Shown one piece after another: positions 6,992 to 13,055 of a stretch of DNA of 64,000 bases. The stretch is from an uncultured Brachyspira sp. Its GTDB lineage: Bacteria; Spirochaetota; Brachyspiria; Brachyspirales; Brachyspiraceae. The stretch covers positions 1-64,000 of the forward strand of contig NZ_CALXYQ010000001.1 in NCBI RefSeq assembly GCF_944393015.1. Reading direction: 5' to 3'. The translations under genes and the position numbers were made by a program. Under the pieces are notes generated by a model. That model saw only the letters and a list, made by a program, of their open reading frames with translations. It was not told where the DNA came from and made no database searches. Numbering within the stretch: the first letter of the stretch is position 1; the number at the start of each line of letters is the position of its first letter.

Positions 6992-7017
6992 GGCTGGAAC
7001 TCTGCCAAGTTTCAGCC
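6992..7017 (+). promoter_or_regulatory. Intergenic hairpin with CTGCCA loop
   Basis: GGCTGGAACT and AGTTTCAGCC form a 10 bp stem (one G-T pair) closing a CTGCCA loop. It begins 8 bases after the 60-residue ORF. The loop is identical to that of the hairpin at 7118-7145 although the stems differ in sequence. Confidence 0.62.
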
Positions 7018-7045
7018 CTGAATCCAACATATTAGGAGGTCTAAT

Positions 7046-7108
7046 ATGCAAGACACTATATTGTTTTTAGTTTTATTAATCTTGCTTATACAAGAAATAA
7101 AAAAATAA
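7046..7108 (+). CDS. 20-residue hydrophobic peptide
   Basis: ATG preceded by a very strong SD (AGGAGG, 6 bases). The peptide MQDTILFLVLLILLIQEIKK is almost entirely one membrane helix with a Lys tail, like the short type I toxins (Ibs, TisB class). Hairpins flank it on both sides. The SD and position in a row of similar ORFs support translation; there is no homology evidence. Confidence 0.45.
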   Translation: MQDTILFLVLLILLIQEIKK

Positions 7109-7117
7109 GCAATATAC

Positions 7118-7145
7118 AGTGTAAGGTTCTGCCAAACCTTACACT
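7118..7145 (+). promoter_or_regulatory. Intergenic hairpin with CTGCCA loop
   Basis: AGTGTAAGGTT and AACCTTACACT form a perfect 11 bp stem around CTGCCA. The bases after it, GAAAACATC, also follow the hairpin at 666-700. No strong T-run, so processing or translational control is as likely as termination. Confidence 0.62.
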
Positions 7146-7177
7146 TGAAAACATCATTTTAAAATGGAGTTAAAACA

Positions 7178-7270
7178 ATGTTCAATATTGATATCAAAAT
7201 TATATTACTATTTTTAAAAATAGTAAAGTACATTTTAACTTTTTTCATCAAAATAATCAAGTCTGATTAA
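7178..7270 (+). CDS. 30-residue hydrophobic peptide
   Basis: ATG preceded by TGGAG (9 bases). The peptide MFNIDIKIILLFLKIVKYIL then TFFIKIIKSD is amphipathic and Lys-spaced, unlike the uniform helix of its neighbour. It contains LLFLKIVK, recalling the LFLKIVN of the 60-residue ORF, so it may be a shortened relative. Last of the plus-strand array; AT-rich non-coding DNA follows. Confidence 0.4.
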   Translation: MFNIDIKIILLFLKIVKYILTFFIKIIKSD

Positions 7271-7382
7271 AAAATCAAAATATATATCAATATCAAAAAT
7301 CATTAGAGAATATAAGCTCATTAAAAATTAAATCAAAACTTTTTGATTTAACTTTTTATAATTGATTTCTTGATTTTGTATA

Positions 7383-7481
7383 AGATTAGCATTTTGTCAG
7401 ACTAACATTTTAGCAGGCTCATTAAAAAAATTGTATGAGATTAGCATTTTGTTAGACTAACATTTTAGCAGGCTCATTAAA
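7383..7481 (+). repeat. Two 44-bp direct repeats
   Basis: AGATTAGCATTTTGTCAGAC... at 7383-7426 recurs at 7438-7481 with one substitution (C to T), 55 bases apart. Both end GCAGGCTCATTAAA. No gene overlaps them. Possible binding sites or an element end; function unknown. Confidence 0.6.
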
Positions 7482-7668
7482 TATTTTGATGTTAGTTGTT
7501 TCTATAAAAAGGCGTTTTGTAATGCTGATTTATGCTGTTGCGATAACATCATCAAAAATTGAGTTTTGATTTTTGATTTGAAGGGCTTTATTTGAAGCGT
7601 AGAGGCTTGTTTTCGGGGCTTTTTTAGGTTTAATATAGATTTATTTGTATGCCTGATTAAAAAACTTC

Positions 7669-7721
7669 AAAAACTAGGCTTTTTTTATAAATACTAGATA
7701 ACTATGTTTTCTAGTTTTTTT
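7669..7721 (+). terminator. Possible terminator hairpin
   Basis: AAAAACTAG (7669-7677) can pair with CTAGTTTTT (7711-7719), followed by a T-tract. A competing inner hairpin ACTAG/CTAGT (7693-7715) uses the same right arm. There is no obvious gene immediately upstream. Confidence 0.3.
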
Positions 7722-7754
7722 ATTTTTAAAACCTTTAAATCAAAAAGAAAGTTT

Positions 7755-7834
7755 AAAAGTAGGTAGTAGTAGTAGTTAACTACTACTGCAAGAAACGTGC
7801 CAATTAATTTGACTACTACCACTACTACTTTTTT
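7755..7834. repeat. AGT/ACT triplet palindromes
   Basis: AAAAGTAGGTAGTAGTAGTA leads into a perfect 20 bp palindrome centred at 7777/7778 (AGTAGTAGTT/AACTACTACT). A second ACT-rich arm at 7811-7830 ends in a T-run. The left arm can pair with either the middle or the right arm. It lies in the gene-free stretch 7271-8322, and could be an attachment, replication or RNA-switch site. Confidence 0.5.
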
Positions 7835-7883
7835 ACTAAAATTTATTTTATTAAAAATTAATTTAAAAAATTTTTGTATTTTG

Positions 7884-7911
7884 TTGACTTTAAAATTATT
7901 TTGTGTATATT
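7884..7911 (+). promoter_or_regulatory. Candidate sigma-70 promoter
   Basis: TTGACT, 16 bases, TATATT. Transcription would start near 7918, at the left arm of the inverted repeat 7916-8153. No convincing protein gene lies downstream, so it may drive a non-coding RNA. Confidence 0.45.
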
Positions 7912-7915
7912 AGTA

Positions 7916-8153
7916 ATTGACAAGCAAAATTATAAAATGCTATCAAAACAAAAGCCTGAGAAACTTTTGCAGCATTGTAAGGAAAGAAAATATGAAAGCG
8001 GATAGAGGTATAATACTATCTTTTAAGGAGCTGTATGCTCAGAAGAAAAATAATAGTAATTGTTCTTTAATTTTAATAAGCTCGAAATGCGGTACAAGTG
8101 TGAAAAACTATCTCTCAAATAGTTTCTTTCCTGCTTGTATTTTGCTTGTCAAT
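7916..8153 (+). other. 238-bp segment bounded by a 15-bp perfect inverted repeat
   Basis: ATTGACAAGCAAAAT at 7916-7930 is exactly inverted at 8139-8153. Inside and overlapping are AAACTAT/ATAGTTT (about 8105-8125) and GCGGTACAAG/CTTGTACCGC (8091-8100 and about 8165-8174). A 106-codon frame with a TTG start spans it, and an inner ATG at about 7992 has a weak SD, but the frame does not look like a real protein. A structured RNA or a mini-element is more likely. Nothing else is seen in 8240-8322. Confidence 0.35.
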
Positions 8154-8322
8154 AAAAATAAAGCCTTGTACCGCTTTCTTATAGATTTTAAAAAATTCGT
8201 TAAACTTTTAACTTTATCAATTTTAAATAAGCATTAGTATTCAATCATACTAAAATTATATTACAGTAAATTTAAACTAACAAATTGTTACAGTTTTAAT
8301 ATCAAATTATTTTTTCTTTTAC

Positions 8323-8835
8323 TTAAATAAAAGAATCACTCAAAAAAATCTGAACCCAATATTTACTTCCATTATGCTCATAAACTCCAACACCAATAGT
8401 AGTATAATAATCAGCTAAAATATTATCTTTATGTCCCTGAGAGTTCATCCAAGCATTCATAGCTGAAGAAACACTTTCTCTCATAGCAACTATATTCTCG
8501 CCTCTAACATAAGCCCCTGAATTAAATCCGTATTCATCAAGCACAGTATCCCATTCTCTTCCGTCAGGTCTTACATGATCATATTTCTCTACTATTTCTT
8601 TAGCTCTTTGGTTGGCAGCTTCACATAATTTGGCATCTAATTTATACTCTGTAAGTCCTGCTTTTACTCTTTCTTGATTAACTAAATTAAATACTTCCTT
8701 GGCATCTGCACTTATTGATGTGTTATTATTGGAATTATTATTAGAGTTATTGTTGTAATTATTGCCGGGATTAGTAGTATTGTTATTACAAGACATTATA
8801 ATCAGCAATAAAAAAATTAAAATATAGTTTTTCAT
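8323..8835 (-). CDS. CAP/SCP-domain lipoprotein
   Basis: 170 residues. Signal peptide with lipobox MSC (Cys at about 16), an Asn-rich linker (about 17-42), then a CAP domain (PF00188): VFNLVNQERVKAGL, DHVRPDG with the metal-site His, GENIVA with the Glu, GHKDNILADYY and YWVQIF. SD AAAGGTG. Bacterial CAP (YkwD-like) lipoproteins are surface or periplasmic; their biochemical role is poorly known. Monocistronic and convergent with the element region; likely the first host gene after the element. Confidence 0.85.
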   Translation of the reverse strand: MKNYILIFLLLIIMSCNNNTTNPGNNYNNNSNNNSNNNTSISADAKEVFNLVNQERVKAGLTEYKLDAKLCEAANQRAKEIVEKYDHVRPDGREWDTVLDEYGFNSGAYVRGENIVAMRESVSSAMNAWMNSQGHKDNILADYYTTIGVGVYEHNGSKYWVQIFLSDSFI

Positions 8836-8925
8836 TTTACACCTTTGTTTTATTCGTTTAATTTTTAATATAACAATTTTATTAATAATGTGTAATATTA
8901 AAACAAAATTATTTAAATGCCGTAC

Positions 8926-8953
8926 TTGAATTTTTATAGATATATGATATATT
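8926..8953 (+). promoter_or_regulatory. Candidate promoter of the pyr operon
   Basis: TTGAAT, 16 bases, TATATT. The start would fall next to a run of five T residues just before the leader-peptide ATG at 8962. A T-run at the start point is a setting where UTP-sensitive slippage occurs in enteric pyr genes. Confidence 0.4.
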
Positions 8954-8961
8954 CAGTTTTT

Positions 8962-9003
8962 ATGAAACATATTATTTATTTTTTACATCATGATAATATT
9001 TAA
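8962..9003 (+). CDS. Putative leader peptide of the pyr operon
   Basis: A 13-residue ORF MKHIIYFLHHDNI ending 12 bases before a terminator hairpin. Codons 4-8 are ATT ATT TAT TTT TTA, a U-rich stretch as in the E. coli pyrBI leader, where RNA polymerase pausing at low UTP couples translation to readthrough. It has no SD; transcription may start almost at its ATG, so translation is uncertain. Confidence 0.3.
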   Translation: MKHIIYFLHHDNI

Positions 9004-9015
9004 AAAGAAATTTTC

Positions 9016-9060
9016 AAAGAATACAGTCTTCTATAAAAGGAAGAGGTATTCTTTTTTTAT
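9016..9060 (+). terminator. Attenuator-like terminator before pyrK
   Basis: AAAGAATAC pairs with GTATTCTTT, extended inside by TCTTC/GAAGA, then seven or more T. It lies 35 bases upstream of pyrK and after the CAP gene's divergent start, so it can only act on the pyr leader. No PyrR-binding consensus was recognised. Confidence 0.6.
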
Positions 9061-9094
9061 ATAAAAAATATTTATAAAAATAAAGGTTCATAAA

Positions 9095-9862
9095 ATGTTT
9101 TTAGAAGACGGTATTATAATAAATAATATACAAATATCAAATGATAAGTATCTGCTTAGAATAAAATCAAAAGAAAGCTATAAACATTCAAAAGCAGGAC
9201 AATTTTTCATGCTTAAAAGCAATACTTTTTTAAGACGTCCTATAAGCCTGCATTATATTGATAATGATATACTTGAATTTTATTATCAGGTAAAAGGCGA
9301 AGGTACAGAGTATTTATCAAAATTAAAAGAAAATGATACTATTAGTATTCAAGGACCATTAGGCAATGGATTTGATACAAATATCAATAATAAAAAAATA
9401 TTAATAGTAGCAGGAGGAATGGGAATAGCACCTATTAAACTTTTAATAGAAAAATTAAACAATTCCAACAACTCTATAACATTGATAATTGGCGGTGCTG
9501 ATTCAAGTGCAATAAAAATAATGGATAGATTCAATACCAATAATATTGATTTACATATTACAACTGATGACGGTTCTGTCGGTGATAAATGCAATACAGT
9601 TGATAAAACCAAAGAATTATTAAAAGAAAAAACTTTTGATATTATATACACTTGCGGCCCTACTGTTATGATGAAAGCTTTAATAAAAGTTGCTAAAGAA
9701 AATAATATACTTTGCTATGCTTCACTTGAAGAGAGAATGGCTTGCGGAGTTAATGCATGCTTAGGATGCAATATAGAAATAAAAGATGAAAAGTCTGGAT
9801 ATACACTTAAAAAAGTTTGTCATGACGGCCCCGTATTCAATGCTGAATTATTAAACTTTTAA
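9095..9862 (+). CDS. pyrK: Dihydroorotate dehydrogenase electron-transfer subunit
   Basis: 255 residues, ferredoxin-reductase fold. The FAD motif RRPISL is at 47-52, the NAD-binding Gly-rich AGGMGIAPI at about 108-116, and four Cys at about 217, 222, 225 and 242 (CGVNACLGC...C) hold the [2Fe-2S] cluster. PyrK passes electrons from PyrD to NAD+, making the type IB enzyme. It is 12-24 bases before pyrD, in one operon with the PyrF-PyrE fusion. SD AAAGG. A terminator in the leader suggests attenuation control. Confidence 0.92.
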   Translation: MFLEDGIIINNIQISNDKYLLRIKSKESYKHSKAGQFFMLKSNTFLRRPISLHYIDNDILEFYYQVKGEGTEYLSKLKENDTISIQGPLGNGFDTNINNKKILIVAGGMGIAPIKLLIEKLNNSNNSITLIIGGADSSAIKIMDRFNTNNIDLHITTDDGSVGDKCNTVDKTKELLKEKTFDIIYTCGPTVMMKALIKVAKENNILCYASLEERMACGVNACLGCNIEIKDEKSGYTLKKVCHDGPVFNAELLNF

Positions 9863-9886
9863 ATTATAAAATATATGGATAAATTT

Positions 9887-10798
9887 ATGAGCAGATTAAA
9901 TATAAATTTTTTAGGAAAAGAATTAAAAAATAATGTTATAACATCTTCAGGCTGTTTCGGATTCGGTGAAGAATACAGCAATTACTTTGATGTTAATGAA
10001 CTTGGAGCAGTGAACTTAAAAGGCATAACATTAAATAAAAAAGACGGAAATAAAGGTACTCGTATAGCAGAAACTCCTTCAGGTATGATAAACTGCATAG
10101 GACTTGAAAATCCGGGAATAGAATATTTCAAAGATAATATAATAAAAAATATAAAATATTCTACGCCTATAATATTAAATATAAACGGTGCCACTATAGA
10201 TGAATATGTAAAAGTAGCTGAAATAGCAAATGAAATAGAAAGAGTTGATTTTATAGAGCTTAATATATCATGCCCTAATGTGAAAAATGGAGGAATGGCA
10301 TTTGGTGCAAGCTGTGAAAGTGCCGAGTCTACTACAAAGGCCGTAAAAAAAGTTCTTAGCAAAAAGCCTTTAATAGTAAAATTATCTCCGAATGTTACTG
10401 ATATAGCAAGCATAGCAAAAGCAGTTGAAAATGCAGGTGCTGATAGTGTATCACTTGTAAATACATTCTTATCTATGAAAATAGATACTAAAACTAGAAA
10501 ACCATTACTTGGAAATGTATTCGGAGGATTATCTGGTGCATGCATACGCCCTATAGCTGTAAGAATGGTTTATCAAGTATATAAAGCTGTAAAAGTGCCT
10601 ATTGTTGGTATGGGCGGTATCACTAATTATAATGATGCTTTAGAGTTTATACTTGCAGGAGCTTCTTTGGTTTCTATAGGAGCTGGAATATTCTCTAATC
10701 CTGTACTTCCTATAGAGGTTATCAATGTAATAGATAATTATCTTAAAGAGAATAAAATAGATAATATAAAAGATATAATAGGTGCGGCACATTTATAA
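9887..10798 (+). CDS. pyrD: Dihydroorotate dehydrogenase, class IB catalytic subunit
   Basis: About 303 residues, FMN-binding TIM barrel oxidising dihydroorotate to orotate. Visible signatures: N-terminal ASSG-like TSSGCFGFG, ENPGIE, active-site Cys in NISCPNVKNGG (about residue 129; Cys is typical of class 1), and the C-terminal GMGGI and SIGAGIF phosphate loops. An ATG at 9875 is also possible, but GGAT before 9887 and the family's usual MSRL-type start favour the later one. It partners PyrK directly upstream. Confidence 0.92.
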   Translation: MSRLNINFLGKELKNNVITSSGCFGFGEEYSNYFDVNELGAVNLKGITLNKKDGNKGTRIAETPSGMINCIGLENPGIEYFKDNIIKNIKYSTPIILNINGATIDEYVKVAEIANEIERVDFIELNISCPNVKNGGMAFGASCESAESTTKAVKKVLSKKPLIVKLSPNVTDIASIAKAVENAGADSVSLVNTFLSMKIDTKTRKPLLGNVFGGLSGACIRPIAVRMVYQVYKAVKVPIVGMGGITNYNDALEFILAGASLVSIGAGIFSNPVLPIEVINVIDNYLKENKIDNIKDIIGAAHL

Positions 10799-10866
10799 CT
10801 TTATCAAAATATTTAAGTTTTAAAATATAATAAATAATTTGATTATAAAAATATAAAGGATAAATT

Positions 10867-12222
10867 ATGACAAAATTAACTGAAAACCCAAAAGAAAGAT
10901 TAATTATAGCATTAGATTTTAATTCTATGGGAGAGGCTACCAAACTTATAGATGAGCTTGGAGATGAGGCTGTATTTTATAAAGTAGGACTAGAACTCTT
11001 TTTATACACTAAAGGTGAAATAATAGAATATTTAGCTAGTAAAAATAAAAAAGTATTTTTAGACTTGAAATTCCATGATATACCTAATACTACAGCTATG
11101 GCTTCATTATTCGCAGCTAAACAGAATGTATTTATGTTCAATGTACATACAAGCGGCGGTAAAAAGATGATGGAAAAAACTGTACAAGAGATAAAAAAAC
11201 TTAATAAAGATAATTTAATAATAGGCGTAACAATATTAACAAGCCTTTCAGAAAATGATGTAAAAAATATGTTCAGTTCTAATTTACCTCTTACAGATTT
11301 AGCAGTTAATTGGGCTAAATTAGGAAAAGAATCAGGACTTGATGGTGTTGTATGCTCTCCTAAAGAAGCAGCAGTAATAAAAAGAGAATGCGGAGAGAAT
11401 TTCAGAACAATTTGTCCGGGTGTAAGACCTAAATGGGCAGGCACTGATGATCAGGAAAGAGTAATGACTCCTAAAGAAGCTATTGAAAACGGATGTGATT
11501 ATCTTGTTGTTGGAAGACCTATTACAAGAAATGAAGACAGAGTAAAAGCCTGCAAAATGATTGTTGAAGAAATTGCTGAAGGTATGGAGAACAATAAAAA
11601 AGCAAAATCAAAATTAATAGCAGGTGCTTTATTAGAAACTAAAGCAGTTAAACTTAATGTTAAAGAGCCTTTCACATTTGTATCAGGAATAAAAAGCCCT
11701 ATATACTGCGATAATAGATATGTAATAGGATTCCCTGAGGCTAGAAAGGTTATAGTTGATGCCTTTGTGAGCATTTTGAGAGATAAAGACTTTGATGTTA
11801 TAGCTGGTACTGCCACAGCAGGAATACCTTGGGCTTCTTTCATAGCTTATGAACTTAATAAACCTTTATGCTATATAAGAGCAGAGAAAAAAGAACATGG
11901 AAGAGGAAAACAGATTGAAGGCGCTGAATGTAATGGTAAAAAATTAATATTGATAGAAGATTTAATTTCTACAGGAGGAAGTTCTATAAAGGCATTTGAA
12001 GCTGCTAAAGCTGAAGGAGCTATAGGACTTGAAATTATATCAATATTTACTTATGAATTTGAAAAAGCATATAAAAACTTTGAAGAAGCAGGAATTAAAT
12101 TCTCATCTCTTTCTAATTTCTCATCTCTTATGGAAATAGCTAAAGATGAAAAATATATAACAGAAGAAGAATTATCTAAGGCTTTGGAATGGAATAAAAA
12201 TCCTGATGCTTGGGGTAAATAA
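10867..12222 (+). CDS. pyrFE: Fused OMP decarboxylase - orotate phosphoribosyltransferase
   Basis: 451 residues with two complete enzymes. Residues 1-240 are PyrF: LDLKFHDIPNT at 65-75 carries the catalytic Asp/Lys array, and RPKWAGTDDQERV (187-199) binds phosphate. Residues 248-451 are PyrE: the PRPP loop LILIEDLISTGGSS lies at about 360-373 and the flexible AEKKEHGRGK loop at about 339-348. Together they turn orotate into UMP. The order ODC-OPRT is opposite to animal UMP synthase. SD AAAGGA; the operon ends at a strong terminator (12243-12265). Confidence 0.93.
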   Translation: MTKLTENPKERLIIALDFNSMGEATKLIDELGDEAVFYKVGLELFLYTKGEIIEYLASKNKKVFLDLKFHDIPNTTAMASLFAAKQNVFMFNVHTSGGKKMMEKTVQEIKKLNKDNLIIGVTILTSLSENDVKNMFSSNLPLTDLAVNWAKLGKESGLDGVVCSPKEAAVIKRECGENFRTICPGVRPKWAGTDDQERVMTPKEAIENGCDYLVVGRPITRNEDRVKACKMIVEEIAEGMENNKKAKSKLIAGALLETKAVKLNVKEPFTFVSGIKSPIYCDNRYVIGFPEARKVIVDAFVSILRDKDFDVIAGTATAGIPWASFIAYELNKPLCYIRAEKKEHGRGKQIEGAECNGKKLILIEDLISTGGSSIKAFEAAKAEGAIGLEIISIFTYEFEKAYKNFEEAGIKFSSLSNFSSLMEIAKDEKYITEEELSKALEWNKNPDAWGK

Positions 12223-12242
12223 ATAAAATTTAAATAAAATAA

Positions 12243-12265
12243 AAGCAAGGGATTATCCCTTGCTT
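12243..12265. terminator. Bidirectional terminator
   Basis: AAGCAAGGG/CCCTTGCTT with loop ATTAT, T-rich or A-rich on both sides. It serves the pyr operon and the converging rhodanese-CstR gene. Confidence 0.85.
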
Positions 12266-12274
12266 AAAAAATAA

Positions 12275-12880
12275 TTACTTGATAAGTTTTCTCATATATC
12301 TGAAGAAATCTTCTTTTTCTTTAGGTGAAATCATACATGTATTCAAAAATACTTCCATAATTTCCTGATTAACACTTCCCATAGCAGCTTTAACAGCTAA
12401 AGACTGATTAAGTATATCGCCGCAATATTCTCCTTTGGCAAGCATTTTTTTCATTCCTTTAATCTGACCTTCGATTCTGTTTAATCTTATAATAAGTCTT
12501 TTTCTTCTCTCAACAGCCTCTTCTCTGTCAAATTTAGAAACTTTGTTATTATCTCCAAAATGTTTATTCCAAGCCTTCAATCCGCCTTCTAATATATAGA
12601 GATTCTTAAATCCCTCTTCTTTCATATATTCCGCTGCTTTTATACTTAACTTACCAATGGAACAATATAGTAAATATGGAGCTTCTTTGTCTAATTTAGA
12701 TATTTCTCTTTTAAACACTCTTGGCTTAAGGAAATCCATAGAAATAGAATCTTCAATCATACCCTCATAATTATGTTCCATCTCCGTTCTGACATCCAAT
12801 ATTACTATATTATCTGTATTATTGATAATTTCATCAGCCTCTGAAGGAGATAATATTTTTAAATCATTTTCTATTAACAT
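12275..12880 (-). CDS. Rhodanese - CstR/CsoR-type repressor fusion
   Basis: 201 residues. Residues 8-108 are a rhodanese domain (ILDVRTEMEH; loop CSIGKLS with Cys73). Residues 118-201 are the four-helix CsoR/FrmR fold (LNRIEGQIKGM, GEYCGDIL, LNTCM) with Cys153 and Cys182. The His that CsoR uses for copper, four residues before the second Cys, is Phe here, so this is CstR-like: two thiols sense persulfide by forming di- or polysulfide links. The fused rhodanese may deliver sulfane sulfur straight to the sensor. SD AAGGATG. It lies downstream of a CoADR-rhodanese gene but behind its own terminator, so it is probably transcribed separately. Confidence 0.85.
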   Translation of the reverse strand: MLIENDLKILSPSEADEIINNTDNIVILDVRTEMEHNYEGMIEDSISMDFLKPRVFKREISKLDKEAPYLLYCSIGKLSIKAAEYMKEEGFKNLYILEGGLKAWNKHFGDNNKVSKFDREEAVERRKRLIIRLNRIEGQIKGMKKMLAKGEYCGDILNQSLAVKAAMGSVNQEIMEVFLNTCMISPKEKEDFFRYMRKLIK

Positions 12881-12998
12881 ATTTCATCCTTGTTAAAAGT
12901 ATATATCTTTTCTTATATTATATAATAAATATAAAAAAAATAAAATTATAAAATCTTTTTTTAAGAAAAAATTTGAATTATATATATTATTAACAATA

Positions 12999-13030
12999 AA
13001 AAGAGCCATTTCATAAAAAACGGCTCTTTT
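12999..13030 (-). terminator. Terminator of the CoADR-rhodanese gene
   Basis: AAAAGAGCC/GGCTCTTTT, 9 bp stem, 14-base loop, T-rich beyond on the minus strand. It separates the reductase transcript from the downstream regulator gene. Confidence 0.8.
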
Positions 13031-13055
13031 ATTATAAAGGTATACAAATATAAAA

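Noticed and set aside
7383-7481. CRISPR array
   Set aside because: Only two repeat copies, 44 bp with an 11-base gap, no spacers of regular length and no cas genes.
7917-8237. 106-codon ORF with TTG start
   Set aside because: No SD, composition unlike host proteins, and the DNA is dominated by nested inverted repeats; treated as possible RNA or mini-element.
9982-10545. Long antisense ORF inside pyrD
   Set aside because: Shadow of a well-conserved gene; no SD or family match. Other antisense frames inside genes were set aside for the same reason.
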